Shown one piece after another: positions 36,336 through 45,222 of a stretch of DNA of 64,000 nt. Under the pieces are notes generated by a model. The model worked only from the letters and a program-made list of their open reading frames with translations, did not search any database and was not told where the DNA came from. Position numbers and translations under genes: made by a program. Every line of letters begins with the position of its first letter. Within the stretch, counting starts at the first letter, position 1. Source of the stretch: CAZDDI01 sp964504195. GTDB taxonomy: Bacteria; Chloroflexota; Anaerolineae; B4-G1; SLSP01. The stretch is from contig CAZDDI010000004.1 of assembly GCA_964504195.1 (NCBI GenBank), positions 97,443 to 161,442 on the forward strand, read 5' to 3'.

Positions 36336-36542
36336 TTATTCGGATAGCATACCTGCCCTTTGCTCAACATCCACTTGCGCCTGCAAAAAAGCAAAAAGCG
36401 CGTCAAGATTGGCAAAGCCATGCCGCTCACCACTGCCGGGACATTCCAACGATGCGCGCCAGACCTCAGCCTCACCGTCGGTAGTGGGCCATAAGCGCAA
36501 CAGATAGACGATATAGGGTGTTGTTTTATCCTTGACGCGCAT
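36336..36542 (-). CDS. small conserved-looking protein of unknown function
   Basis: This 68-residue protein begins MRVKDKTTPYIVYLLRLWPTT and ends HGFANLDALFAFLQAQ. The pattern YLLRLW...WRASLE...RHGFANLDALFAFL reads like a short beta-sheet domain followed by a helix; I recall similar small orphan proteins in Chloroflexota and Actinobacteria, but cannot name a family. AGGAG precedes ATG 36542 at good spacing. A longer in-frame start at 36608 would run into a GTGAAACGTGA-type repeat and is rejected. Confidence 0.6.
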   Translation of the reverse strand: MRVKDKTTPYIVYLLRLWPTTDGEAEVWRASLECPGSGERHGFANLDALFAFLQAQVDVEQRAGMLSE

Positions 36543-36637
36543 AAAAACTCCTGTTGTCAACAAAATGTGTGAAGCGCGGAACGCGCTAGATCGCGCTCCA
36601 CGCTTCACGTTTCATACGCCGCTTACGCTCACTTTTC

Positions 36638-38266
36638 TTACTGTTTTGAGACTAAGGGCAAATATAACTTGTAATCAATTGTATACAACTGCGATAAGCC
36701 AGTCGTGGTGCCATCGTACATGTTGGGGATGGTGCCCCATTGTGCGGTGGTACTGGTGGTGCGGAGACCCTCCCCAGGAACCAACGGCACAGCCAGTGTC
36801 GCCGTCCAGTTACCCTGTGCATCCGCAGTGACCACCGCCAACGAAGCCAACGCCTCTATGATGGTGTCCGTATCATCCAAAAACAGCTCGATGATGCAAT
36901 TAGGACAAGGAGAATTAGCGCCAGCAGTGCCTTCGACCGTCACATCATCTATTACAGTCACTTGAGCCGGATTGAAATTTCGGAACGCCGTATGTATCCC
37001 CGGCCCAAGTTGGATGGCGCTTTCCGGTTCAGATTGACCATCGATCTGCCCCCAAGATGTGTTCTTTTTGACCACATTGCCACGCAGCGTGTTCGCTTCA
37101 GAGGTAGAAACCGAAGGGGAATCATTCAAAGAGATAGCCGATAAACCAGGCTGATAAATCTGATTACCGGTAATCTGGTTGAACTTAGTCCCGCTGATCA
37201 GATAAATGCCCCGACCACAAACACCAATTTCATTATCCTGAGCATCTAACCCAAGCTTGTTGTTGCGGACAATGTGATTATCACCACTCAAACGAATCGT
37301 ATCCGCCTGAATGGTAGGGGGCGAAACCTGAAGGCGAATCCCTGCAAACACATTGTCCTCGATGATATTATCGGTATCAGCTACGCTAATACCACTGCCA
37401 CCGTACCAATCCACCGGGGAACAAATGAGACTTGGGTCAGTCTGTTTCTCTGTAACACGACCATCAGCGCGGGTGCCAATGAAGTTATCGCTAATCGTAT
37501 TGTGGGTGCCGCGAATTGCCAGTGCCACCCCGCTCAATCCTAGGAAATAGTTGTTTCTGACCAGATTATAATCCGCGCCGCCGCCGGTTGATCCAGCCGA
37601 AAAAGCAATAGCGGAATCGCCGCTGCCGCTTTGCAAGCTACCCCCACGCAACAACGCCGCCGTGCCAGTATCATTAAGCCCAAACCAGTTATCTTCGATG
37701 GTGTTGTAATCTGTGTTGAGGTAAATGTGGGTTCTCAAATTCTGAAAGCCCAGCCCGCGAATGACATGATTGTTTTGACCGGCAACATCACCAACAACCA
37801 ACCCATCTTTCATCCCATTGCCAGGCCCAACAATCACAATTTTAGGCCCGGTAGTGCGTCCACCTGGCTGCGTGCTACCATCTATAGTGATATCGCCATT
37901 CAAGCGTCTAAAAATGCTGGTTTGCGTCGTGTTATAGACCTGGATGCGCCACAGATTGTGCGTGGCATCGTAGCCGTGGGCAGCTTCGGCGGGGATGTTG
38001 AAATTGATGAGCACTGGGCGTTCATCAGCGGGCAAGGTGTAAGCCTGCGCGATAGCCCGGCGCAGAGTACAGGGCGTGTGAGAGATACAAGTGCGGCTCA
38101 GGTTATCATCGGGATCGGTGCCGCTGTCAACGGTGATAATAGTAACAGGCGCGACACGGGAAGAAAGCATCGCTTCCGCCGGGCGCACCCCATCACCTGC
38201 GCATAAAGCCAACACCAATAGCGCCGCCAGGACGCCGCCCAACCAAAGATTGATTTTCTGTGTCAT
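36638..38266 (-). CDS. secreted parallel beta-helix protein with CSLREA-like domain
   Basis: This is a 542-residue exported protein. A signal peptide (about 1-32, ending near AEA) is followed by a CSLREA-like segment (TVDSGTDPDDNLSRT...CTLRRAIAQA) and then right-handed beta-helix repeats with the usual pattern of asparagines (NNHVIRGLGFQNL, YNTIEDNWFGLN, YNLVRNNYFLGL, HNTISDNFIGT, DNIIEDNVFAG, DNHIVRNNKLGL). Such helices occur in polysaccharide lyases and adhesins; catalytic residues are not evident. The C-terminus reads KLYLPLVSKQ, echoing the IYLPLVLR end of the giant amylase. AAGGAG precedes the ATG. It is probably displayed on the cell surface. Confidence 0.85.
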   Translation of the reverse strand: MTQKINLWLGGVLAALLVLALCAGDGVRPAEAMLSSRVAPVTIITVDSGTDPDDNLSRTCISHTPCTLRRAIAQAYTLPADERPVLINFNIPAEAAHGYDATHNLWRIQVYNTTQTSIFRRLNGDITIDGSTQPGGRTTGPKIVIVGPGNGMKDGLVVGDVAGQNNHVIRGLGFQNLRTHIYLNTDYNTIEDNWFGLNDTGTAALLRGGSLQSGSGDSAIAFSAGSTGGGADYNLVRNNYFLGLSGVALAIRGTHNTISDNFIGTRADGRVTEKQTDPSLICSPVDWYGGSGISVADTDNIIEDNVFAGIRLQVSPPTIQADTIRLSGDNHIVRNNKLGLDAQDNEIGVCGRGIYLISGTKFNQITGNQIYQPGLSAISLNDSPSVSTSEANTLRGNVVKKNTSWGQIDGQSEPESAIQLGPGIHTAFRNFNPAQVTVIDDVTVEGTAGANSPCPNCIIELFLDDTDTIIEALASLAVVTADAQGNWTATLAVPLVPGEGLRTTSTTAQWGTIPNMYDGTTTGLSQLYTIDYKLYLPLVSKQ

Positions 38267-38298
38267 TTCAATTTCTCCTTTCTTTTAACATAACTTTC

Positions 38299-38345
38299 AA
38301 AAAAAACATCTGATAAAGCACAAGCCGGATGTCCGGTTCGTGCTT
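38299..38345 (-). terminator. terminator-like hairpin downstream of the propeller lipoprotein gene
   Basis: AAGCACAAGCCGGA (38316-38329) pairs imperfectly with TCCGGTTCGTGCTT (38332-38345). On the minus strand it lies seven bases after the stop, with a T-run about ten bases further on (38306-38299). Confidence 0.6.
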
Positions 38346-38351
38346 CAAGAC

Positions 38352-40784
38352 CTACGGCACAATGTGCAACAACCCGCCGCCGGAGAAGTTCGAGCCACCG
38401 CCGACCCACGTCGCGCCGAACTGATCCACATACAGCGCGGTGATGTGATTGGAGTGCAGGCCGTCAGCGGTGGTCAGCCGCTCCCACGTTGCGCCATCGG
38501 CGGAGTGGAAGAGACCGTTTTGCGTGCCCGCCCAGATTGTGCCATCGGGGGCAACCGCCAGCAGGTTGAGCCAATCGCGGAAGCCCTCCTGCTGGAAATT
38601 GTAGACCACCTCCAGCTGCGCCCCATCGTAGCGCACGATGCTGAGGGTCGCGCCGATGAGCAAGTGGCCATTGGCATCCAGCGCCAAATCACGCACATAG
38701 CTGTGGGGCAGATCGTCTTTGGCGATGACCAGCTCCACCTGCCCATTGACGTACCGCGCGATGCCGCTGTTCGTGCCAATCCACACGGTATCGCCATCGG
38801 CCAGCAGCGCCAGCACCGAGTCCGAAGGCAGACCGTTGGCCGCAGTGAGCTCCAGCGCCTGCGAGCCATCAGCGTTGAGTACCACGATGCCCTTGCCGTC
38901 ATCGCCGAACCACGCGCGCCCCTGTGCATCCACCACAACGCTATCGTAGGAGCGTAGCCCTTCGTAGCTCGTCCATTTGCCGTCCCGGTAGCGGCTGGCG
39001 TCGCCATTGGTGATGGCCGCCCAGACCGTGCCATCAGGCGCGACGGCCAATGCCGTCGCCCAGGCGCTCGATCCGCCGCCCACGCCCTCCTCACGGGTGT
39101 AGTTCTCCCAATCCATGCCCGGATACGATGGATCAAGCCGGTGGATACCGGCATCCGTGCCCACCCAGAGCATCCCATCCGGCGCAGCGGCGAAGGAATC
39201 CACAAAGTTGCTCGCCGGCATGACGCCATCAAACGTGTGCGCGATGATTTCGCCTTCGACCAGCGCGTGTAATCCGGTACTGTTAACGAAGACAGGAATG
39301 CCGGTATGGTACAGCGCCAGCCCCAACACACCCTGCGATACCGGGTAGTTCTCGACACAGACGCCCGCAACGGGATCGAAGCGGCAGAGGTTGCCGCCAC
39401 CTAGCGAAGCTGTGCCGACCCAGAGCGTGCCGTCAGCGGCGAAGACCAGTTTGCGGATGTCATACAGTTCAGAGACATCGCGAGCGGCGTAGAACGTCCA
39501 CTGGTTGCCCTGAAACTTCGCCAACCCGCTGGACGTGCCCACCCAGAGCGCGCCGTCCGCACCCACCGCGAAGGTATTGGCCCGATTGCTGGGCAAGCCG
39601 TTATCCTCATTGAAAACCATCACCTGGTTGCCGCTAATGCGCGAGATGCCGTTGTAGCCGGAAGCGACCCAGATATCGCGCCCAACAACGGCTATATCGC
39701 TGATGGCGTTCCAGGAGAGGCCCTCCTTATCGGTAAAGCGTGTCCACGCGCCAGTCTCCAGGTCGAGAATGCCCAGGCCGGAGTAACCAATCAACAAGCG
39801 GTTGTTCGCTACATCGCAGTACATGATATCTACTTTGTTCGTATGGACATTGCTCTCTTCCGGCGTGATGGGGGCCACGTCCCACTCGCCGGTGAGCGGA
39901 TCGTAGAAGCTCATGCCAGTCTGCGTGCCGAAGATGATGTGCGGCGCGCGCTCACCGCCAGCGACGGGGACATCACAAACGGCGAGGGAGTGGGCGCTAA
40001 CATGCCCCAGGCCGTTGAGCGTGGTGTAGAGCGTGGGAAAGCCGTCTTCCAGCGTGGGGGAAACCTCCCAGAGCATCGCGCCGCCCAGCGCCGCCACGTA
40101 GACCACGCCATCGTAAACCAGCACATCGCGCGCCACGTTGGGGTTGGTGAAGGAGTACCAGCCAGGCTCTACAAACGAGGTGGGCGGCGGCACCACTGGC
40201 TCGAAAAATTCCACCGAGGCGAGCACGGCTTCGGTCAGCAATTCGAGCTCTTCCCAGGCGCTCTCCGGCCCACCGGCGAACATAGAGAATTGCTGCGTAG
40301 GCGTCACCATGAGCACATAAACCCGCCCTTTCAACATCTCCACGCCACGCGGCCCGCTGAGATCAGCAGCTAAGCCCGGCAAACCGGCAATTGTTACCGG
40401 CATATTTTCGGCCATAGCGAGATCAATGCCCTCGCTGCGCAATTCCGCCATGAGCTCTTCCGTGGTCATCGCCAGGCGCGTATCGCCGAACAAGAGAATA
40501 GTCGGCCCAATATCCGGATCGGCCCCCGGAGCAAGCATATTGACCATGCTCCCGAAGGTTTGAATGTCATAATCGGAGACAGGGCGAAAGCTAAAGCCAC
40601 CTTCTTCTACCCGCTGCCCCGCACCGAGGCGCACTTCGGGCGTGGCCTGCACCGGCGCAGTCGTCGCCTGAATGGGCGCAGTCGTCGCAGCGGGCGTCTC
40701 CGCATCCCCACCACCACTCCCCAGACAAGCCAGGCCACTCACCAACAGCCCTGCAACTATCAGAATTTGCAACCAGCGTTTCAT
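38352..40784 (-). CDS. lipoprotein with two-component-regulator-type beta-propeller
   Basis: This 810-residue exported lipoprotein has a signal ending SGLAC with C20 lipidated and a short Thr/Ala linker. A PsbP/DcrB-like domain (about residues 45 to 175) is followed by a long beta-propeller. Propeller blades show the pattern DG-x-x-W-x-G-T-x-x-G-(L/I): DGALWVGTSSGL, DGTLWVGTASL, DGMLWVGTDAGI, DTVWIGTNSGI, DGTIWAGTQNGL. These match the periplasmic Reg_prop propellers that sense polysaccharide fragments in hybrid two-component systems, but here no kinase is attached. A carbohydrate-sensing or scaffold role alongside the surface amylase is plausible inference. AAAGGAG before ATG 40784 sets the start. 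Confidence 0.85.
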   Translation of the reverse strand: MKRWLQILIVAGLLVSGLACLGSGGGDAETPAATTAPIQATTAPVQATPEVRLGAGQRVEEGGFSFRPVSDYDIQTFGSMVNMLAPGADPDIGPTILLFGDTRLAMTTEELMAELRSEGIDLAMAENMPVTIAGLPGLAADLSGPRGVEMLKGRVYVLMVTPTQQFSMFAGGPESAWEELELLTEAVLASVEFFEPVVPPPTSFVEPGWYSFTNPNVARDVLVYDGVVYVAALGGAMLWEVSPTLEDGFPTLYTTLNGLGHVSAHSLAVCDVPVAGGERAPHIIFGTQTGMSFYDPLTGEWDVAPITPEESNVHTNKVDIMYCDVANNRLLIGYSGLGILDLETGAWTRFTDKEGLSWNAISDIAVVGRDIWVASGYNGISRISGNQVMVFNEDNGLPSNRANTFAVGADGALWVGTSSGLAKFQGNQWTFYAARDVSELYDIRKLVFAADGTLWVGTASLGGGNLCRFDPVAGVCVENYPVSQGVLGLALYHTGIPVFVNSTGLHALVEGEIIAHTFDGVMPASNFVDSFAAAPDGMLWVGTDAGIHRLDPSYPGMDWENYTREEGVGGGSSAWATALAVAPDGTVWAAITNGDASRYRDGKWTSYEGLRSYDSVVVDAQGRAWFGDDGKGIVVLNADGSQALELTAANGLPSDSVLALLADGDTVWIGTNSGIARYVNGQVELVIAKDDLPHSYVRDLALDANGHLLIGATLSIVRYDGAQLEVVYNFQQEGFRDWLNLLAVAPDGTIWAGTQNGLFHSADGATWERLTTADGLHSNHITALYVDQFGATWVGGGSNFSGGGLLHIVP

Positions 40785-40866
40785 AGTTCTCCTTTCGAAT
40801 TTAACAAACCTACAATCCCGCATCAGCCTTCATCTTACCCCCGTCCCGTCAAAAAAACGTCAAAAG

Positions 40867-40894
40867 TTGCGCACAACCCATTGACCTGTATAAT
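40867..40894 (+). promoter_or_regulatory. predicted promoter of the BTAD regulator gene
   Basis: TTGCGC (40867-40872) and a perfect TATAAT (40889-40894) are 16 bases apart, about 50 bases before the ATG at 40945. Confidence 0.55.
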
Positions 40895-40944
40895 CAAGCG
40901 CAAGCCGCAAGTGGCAAGCAGTAAGCGGCAAACGACAAGCAACC

Positions 40945-43900
40945 ATGAGCAATTTCATCCTATCTCTTCTAGGCCGATGTGAGGCGCAACGTGACGGCGC
41001 GCTGGTGGACTTTACCACCGATAAAGCGCGTGCGCTGTTGGCCTATCTCGCCGTGGAGCACACCCAAGCACACCGGCGCGATTATCTCGCCGCGCTACTG
41101 TGGCCCGATCAACCTGAAGCACGCGCCCGGCACAACCTGCGCCAAGCCCTCTCCAGTCTCCGTCAAGCACTCGGTGATAGCGATGATTTGCCCACCCCCT
41201 GGCTACTTGTCACCCGCGAGAGCGTCCAATGCAATCCTGCTGCCCCGCTCCAGATAGATGTAGCCGAGTTCGTCGCGCTTTGCACGGTCAACCGGCAACA
41301 TCGCCACCGGCGCGCAGATGCCTGCTTCCCCTGCCTGCGCCGCATGGAACGCTTGGCAGACCTCTATCGTGGTGACTTCCTGGCGCAATTTCACCTCAGC
41401 GATAGCGAACTCTTCGAAGAGTGGGCACTCCTCAAGCGCGAATGGCTGCACCGCGAGGCACTCGAAGCGCTTGTGGCGCTCAGCGATTTCTACGAGCGGC
41501 GCGGCGACACAGCCATCGCCCGCGCCTACACGCAGCGACAATTGACGCTCGATCCCTGGCGCGAGGAAGCCCATCGGCAACTCATGCAGCTGTTGGCATT
41601 GGATGGGGAACGCAGCGCGGCGTTAGCGCAGTATGAGACCTGTCGCCGCATCCTGGCTACCGAGTTCAGAGCTGAGCCAGCGGCAGAAACGGTGGAACTG
41701 GGGGAGCACATCAACAAATCCTCAAATCAGCAAATCTCAAAAGCAGCAAACCAGCCGCCGGCTCCCCTTCTCCCGCTCCCCCCCTCCCCCTTCGTAGGAC
41801 GGGACGTGGAGCGCGCGGAGCTGGCGGAGCTGCTCGCCAGGCCGGATTGCCGTCTAGTAACGCTGGTCGGGCCGGGTGGTATTGGTAAAAGTCGGTTAGC
41901 GCTGCAAGTGGCCGAAGACCACCGAGGCATCTTCAGCGATGGCGTCGCCTTTGTCTCGCTTGCAGCACTCACGCAAGGCGACACTCTGCTGCACGCCATC
42001 GCCAAGGCCCTGCTCCCGCCAGCCGCGCCCCATGACGCGCGCGCTTTGCTCGCGCAGCTGCGCACCCAAGAACTGCTGCTGGTGCTCGATAACTTCGAGC
42101 AGCTAGTAGCATACTGCGACCCGCTGTGTACCCTACTCCACCACGCGCGCAGCCTCACCGTGCTGGTCACATCCCGCGAGAAACTACGCCTGCAAGAAGA
42201 ATGGGTCTATCCAGTAGAAGGCTTGCCCTACCCTGAAACGCCCTGCGCCGACCCCACCAGCTACAGTGCGTTGGCACTGTTCCAACAACGGGCGACCCAG
42301 GCCCAGCACTGGTTCGAGCTCACACCAGAGGTGTTGCCCCACGTCATCACCATCTGTCGCCTGGTACAAGGTCTGCCACTGGGCATCGAGCTAGCCGCCG
42401 CGGCGGCTGCCGAACAATCGTGCGCCGAAATTGCAACGGCACTGGCGCACACGTTCGACACGTTGGGAAACACGTTACGCAACGCTCCCCCGCGCCATCG
42501 CAGCCTGCGTGCAGCTTTCGAGCACTCGTGGAATCTACTCACACCTACACTTCAACAACACTTTGCCACGTTAGCCGTCTTTGTGGAGAGCTTCGATAGC
42601 AACGCGGCTCGTGAGATAGCCCACATCTCCCCCACCGCCCTCAGCGCGCTGACGGCTAAATCGCTGCTGATTTTCGACGGCACACGCTACCACTGGCACC
42701 AAGCCACCCATCAGTACGCCGCAGAACAACTCGAACGCGACGCCGCCCAAGCGTGGCTGTTACGCACGCGGCACAGCGCTATATTTGCGGCACGGGTCGC
42801 GCAATGCACCACACAGCTGCACACGCGTGCCGCAGCCACCGCGCTGATCACGCTCGAACGTGATCGAGGCAATCTCCAAGCCGCGTGGCAGTGGGCCACC
42901 GCACAGAGAGATATAGACACGCTGTTACAGCTAACACCAGGACTCAGCACATTCTACCGGCGGCGCGGGCCAGCAGAAGAGGGCGTAACATTGTTCGCCG
43001 CTACGTTGGAACAGCTACCCCAGCACGCCCAATCCACACAGTTATTGGCGCAGCTACGTGCCGAGCATATCCAGCTGCTCAACCTCATGACCCGGTACGA
43101 AGAAGCCTTAGCCAGCGTGGCAACCTGGTTACAACAGAGAGAGCTCACGCCGCCACACACCGCGTTAGCCTATTTCCTACAAGGACAGACACTCCAACGA
43201 CAGGGTAAAAGCGAAACTGCACAAGATATACTGGAAAAATCCCTGGCGTTAACGCAAACCATCTCCGGCACGGAAGGGCAACAGCTGGAAGCCAAAATCC
43301 TTTCGGAGATGGGCAACTCCCTGATGCGGCGCGGCAAGCAAGCAGAGTCGCTGGCCTGTTATGAGCGCGCCCTCGCGCTGTGCCAGACCCTGGCCGATCT
43401 TTGGAGCGAAAGCGGTCTGCGCAACAACCTCGGCAATCTCTATTATGATATGGGCGATTACAGCGCCGCACGCGAACAGCTCACGCACGCTCTACGCCTG
43501 TACCGAGAACTGGGCAACCTGCCCGGCGAAGCCAAAGCGCTCAACAACATCGCCAACATCGCCGCCGACCAACGTGATTATAGCTATGCGCTACAAGCCT
43601 ATCAACAAGCACTGGAAATCCACCGCACGTCCGGCAACAGCCGCGCACAGAGCAGCGCGCTTAATAATCTCGGTGCTTTGGACTGGGAGCTGGGGCGTTA
43701 CACAGCCGCGCGCGAATCCTACCGACGCGCGCTAGCCCTACACCGCGAAAGCGGCAATCGCCAAGCGGAAGGTGAAACGCTCGCTAATCTCAGCCTACTG
43801 GAACTGCGCCTCGATAACCCCCACGGCGCGTTGGCACTAGCACAAGCCGCGCTACGCGCTTCCAAAGAAAGCGCCGATGTGAGCAATCTCGCCAATGTGT

Positions 43901-44328
43901 ACACCTACCTGGGAAAAATTCACGCGGCGCTGAGTCAATGGGATGCAGCAGAGCGTGAGTATCGTCAGGCATTGACCCTGCGGGAAGCCCTGCCGCACGC
44001 CGGGCGGCAGCTGGAGCTGCACGCCGAACTCGCGCACATCACCTATCAGCGCGGCCATGCACACCAAGCGTTAGCCGAAATCGAGCCGGTGCTCGCAGCG
44101 TTGGAAGCAGCGCCCGCACTCGATGGCGCTGAAGAACCGTATCAGGTCTACTGGATTTGCCATGAGATTCTTCGCGCCAACAACGACACGCGCGCCACGG
44201 CATTACTAGCAACGGCACAATATCACTTACAGCAACAGGCAAATAGCATCAGTGCCCTGGAGCTACGCCGCTCATTCTTGGAAAACACCCCCGCATGCCG
44301 TCGTTTGATGAAAGAACGTGAAACGTGA
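40945..44328 (+). CDS. SARP/BTAD transcriptional regulator with NB-ARC ATPase and TPR repeats
   Basis: This 1127-residue cytoplasmic signal-integrating regulator belongs to the AfsR/MalT-like STAND class. Residues 1 to about 100 form an OmpR-type winged helix (LSLLGRCEAQRDG, LAALLWPDQPEARARHNLRQALSSLRQAL). A BTAD helical domain reaches about 245. A short linker precedes the NTPase domain with Walker A GPGGIGKSRL near residue 308 and Walker B LLLVLDNFEQL. About twelve TPR motifs fill 590 to 1110 (AEGETLANLSLLELRL, AQSSALNNLGALDWEL). The linker NQQISKAAN is encoded by the intergenic AAATCAGCAAATCTCAAAA repeat (41724-41742), suggesting insertion of a repeat into the coding sequence. The last residues and stop come from a GTGAAACGTGA repeat. 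Its target genes are unknown. Confidence 0.92.
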   Translation: MSNFILSLLGRCEAQRDGALVDFTTDKARALLAYLAVEHTQAHRRDYLAALLWPDQPEARARHNLRQALSSLRQALGDSDDLPTPWLLVTRESVQCNPAAPLQIDVAEFVALCTVNRQHRHRRADACFPCLRRMERLADLYRGDFLAQFHLSDSELFEEWALLKREWLHREALEALVALSDFYERRGDTAIARAYTQRQLTLDPWREEAHRQLMQLLALDGERSAALAQYETCRRILATEFRAEPAAETVELGEHINKSSNQQISKAANQPPAPLLPLPPSPFVGRDVERAELAELLARPDCRLVTLVGPGGIGKSRLALQVAEDHRGIFSDGVAFVSLAALTQGDTLLHAIAKALLPPAAPHDARALLAQLRTQELLLVLDNFEQLVAYCDPLCTLLHHARSLTVLVTSREKLRLQEEWVYPVEGLPYPETPCADPTSYSALALFQQRATQAQHWFELTPEVLPHVITICRLVQGLPLGIELAAAAAAEQSCAEIATALAHTFDTLGNTLRNAPPRHRSLRAAFEHSWNLLTPTLQQHFATLAVFVESFDSNAAREIAHISPTALSALTAKSLLIFDGTRYHWHQATHQYAAEQLERDAAQAWLLRTRHSAIFAARVAQCTTQLHTRAAATALITLERDRGNLQAAWQWATAQRDIDTLLQLTPGLSTFYRRRGPAEEGVTLFAATLEQLPQHAQSTQLLAQLRAEHIQLLNLMTRYEEALASVATWLQQRELTPPHTALAYFLQGQTLQRQGKSETAQDILEKSLALTQTISGTEGQQLEAKILSEMGNSLMRRGKQAESLACYERALALCQTLADLWSESGLRNNLGNLYYDMGDYSAAREQLTHALRLYRELGNLPGEAKALNNIANIAADQRDYSYALQAYQQALEIHRTSGNSRAQSSALNNLGALDWELGRYTAARESYRRALALHRESGNRQAEGETLANLSLLELRLDNPHGALALAQAALRASKESADVSNLANVYTYLGKIHAALSQWDAAEREYRQALTLREALPHAGRQLELHAELAHITYQRGHAHQALAEIEPVLAALEAAPALDGAEEPYQVYWICHEILRANNDTRATALLATAQYHLQQQANSISALELRRSFLENTPACRRLMKERET

Positions 44329-44503
44329 CCAGAAAGAAGGGGCTTTTACAGGGAGATTCACCCGCCGGCACAAAACGAAATTTCAGCAGATACCGAACCC
44401 TAAGCCTGGCGAAAGGTACACACCATCCCAAAATCGCCGCTACTTCAGCAGCCCAACGGGCACCCTGCGTCAGGCGCATACAAGACTCACGCCTAAGTGC
44501 TGC

Positions 44504-44535
44504 AAAAAAGCGCCCAGTGAGAAATCACTGGGCGC
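44504..44535 (-). terminator. intrinsic terminator of rubrerythrin gene
   Basis: GCGCCCAGTGA (44510-44520) pairs perfectly with TCACTGGGCGC (44525-44535) around GAAA. On the minus strand the stem is followed by six T residues (44509-44504), 46 bases after the stop codon. Confidence 0.88.
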
Positions 44536-44580
44536 GTATGAAATGTGATACTCTGACCACATTTCACGCTTTATGCTTCA

Positions 44581-45078
44581 CTAATCCACCTTAAAATATC
44601 GCTCACGCTTGGCACCGCAGATGGGGCATTTCTCTGGGGCTTCGGAACCGCGATGGGTGTGGCCGCACACCGGACAAATCCAGTAATCAGCGGCTTCCAT
44701 CTCTTCGCCCAACATTTTGCGGGCCTGCTCGAACATCCCCGCGTGGATTTTCTCCGCTTCCCAGGCATACTTGAAAGAAAGACTCGCCTGCTTGGCATTC
44801 TCAGCTTCAGCATCGGCCATGAAATCCGGGTACATCACCTGCACCTCGTAGTTCTCGCCAGCCAGCGCTGCTTCGAGATTCTCGGCGGTGGATTTGATCT
44901 CGCCCAGCGTGCGTAGATGCTTGTGCGCGTGGATCGTCTCCGCAGCAGCGACGGCGCGGAAGAGTTTGGCAACTTCAGGGTAGCCATCAGCCATAGCCTG
45001 ATCGGCATACGCCAGATAGCGGCGGTTGGCCTGTGATTCGCCCGCAAAAGCGGCCTTCAAATTATCCTGTGTCTTCAT
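44581..45078 (-). CDS. rbr: rubrerythrin
   Basis: This 165-residue cytoplasmic peroxide-scavenging di-iron protein carries helix-bundle Glu/His ligands in LKAAFAGESQANRRYLAYAD, AAAETIHAHKHL, LAGENYEVQVMYP and AWEAEKIHAGMF (the E-x-x-H pairs). A rubredoxin-like C-terminal domain shows CPVCGHTHRG and CPICGAKRERYF, binding one iron. It reduces hydrogen peroxide with electrons from a rubredoxin/NAD(P)H oxidoreductase; a candidate reductase lies at 50220-51392. AGGAGG upstream supports ATG 45078; a longer in-frame start at 45138 lacks homology. The gene indicates an anaerobic or microaerophilic lifestyle with oxidative-stress defence. Confidence 0.95.
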   Translation of the reverse strand: MKTQDNLKAAFAGESQANRRYLAYADQAMADGYPEVAKLFRAVAAAETIHAHKHLRTLGEIKSTAENLEAALAGENYEVQVMYPDFMADAEAENAKQASLSFKYAWEAEKIHAGMFEQARKMLGEEMEAADYWICPVCGHTHRGSEAPEKCPICGAKRERYFKVD

Positions 45079-45164
45079 CAAACAGTACCTCCTATAAAAG
45101 TGATGCTTGAAGCATACCCTGAATTTTACGGGCGTCAAATGCCCTGTAACAGCTACGCAGCCAC

Positions 45165-45197
45165 AAAAAACCGCGCCCTGCTAACAGCAAGGCGCGG
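45165..45197 (-). terminator. intrinsic terminator after the LiaF-like gene
   Basis: CCGCGCCCTGCT (45171-45182) pairs with AGCAAGGCGCGG (45186-45197) with one internal mismatch. On the minus strand six T residues follow (45170-45165), 26 bases after the stop at 45223. Confidence 0.83.
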
Positions 45198-45222
45198 AAC
45201 AGTCACAATACACTGAGGCGTG

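Noticed and set aside
44318..44594. Two overlapping 76-89 codon plus-strand frames after the BTAD regulator
   Set aside because: They start inside a dispersed repeat and run over the rubrerythrin terminator; no homology-like pattern or ribosome-binding site.
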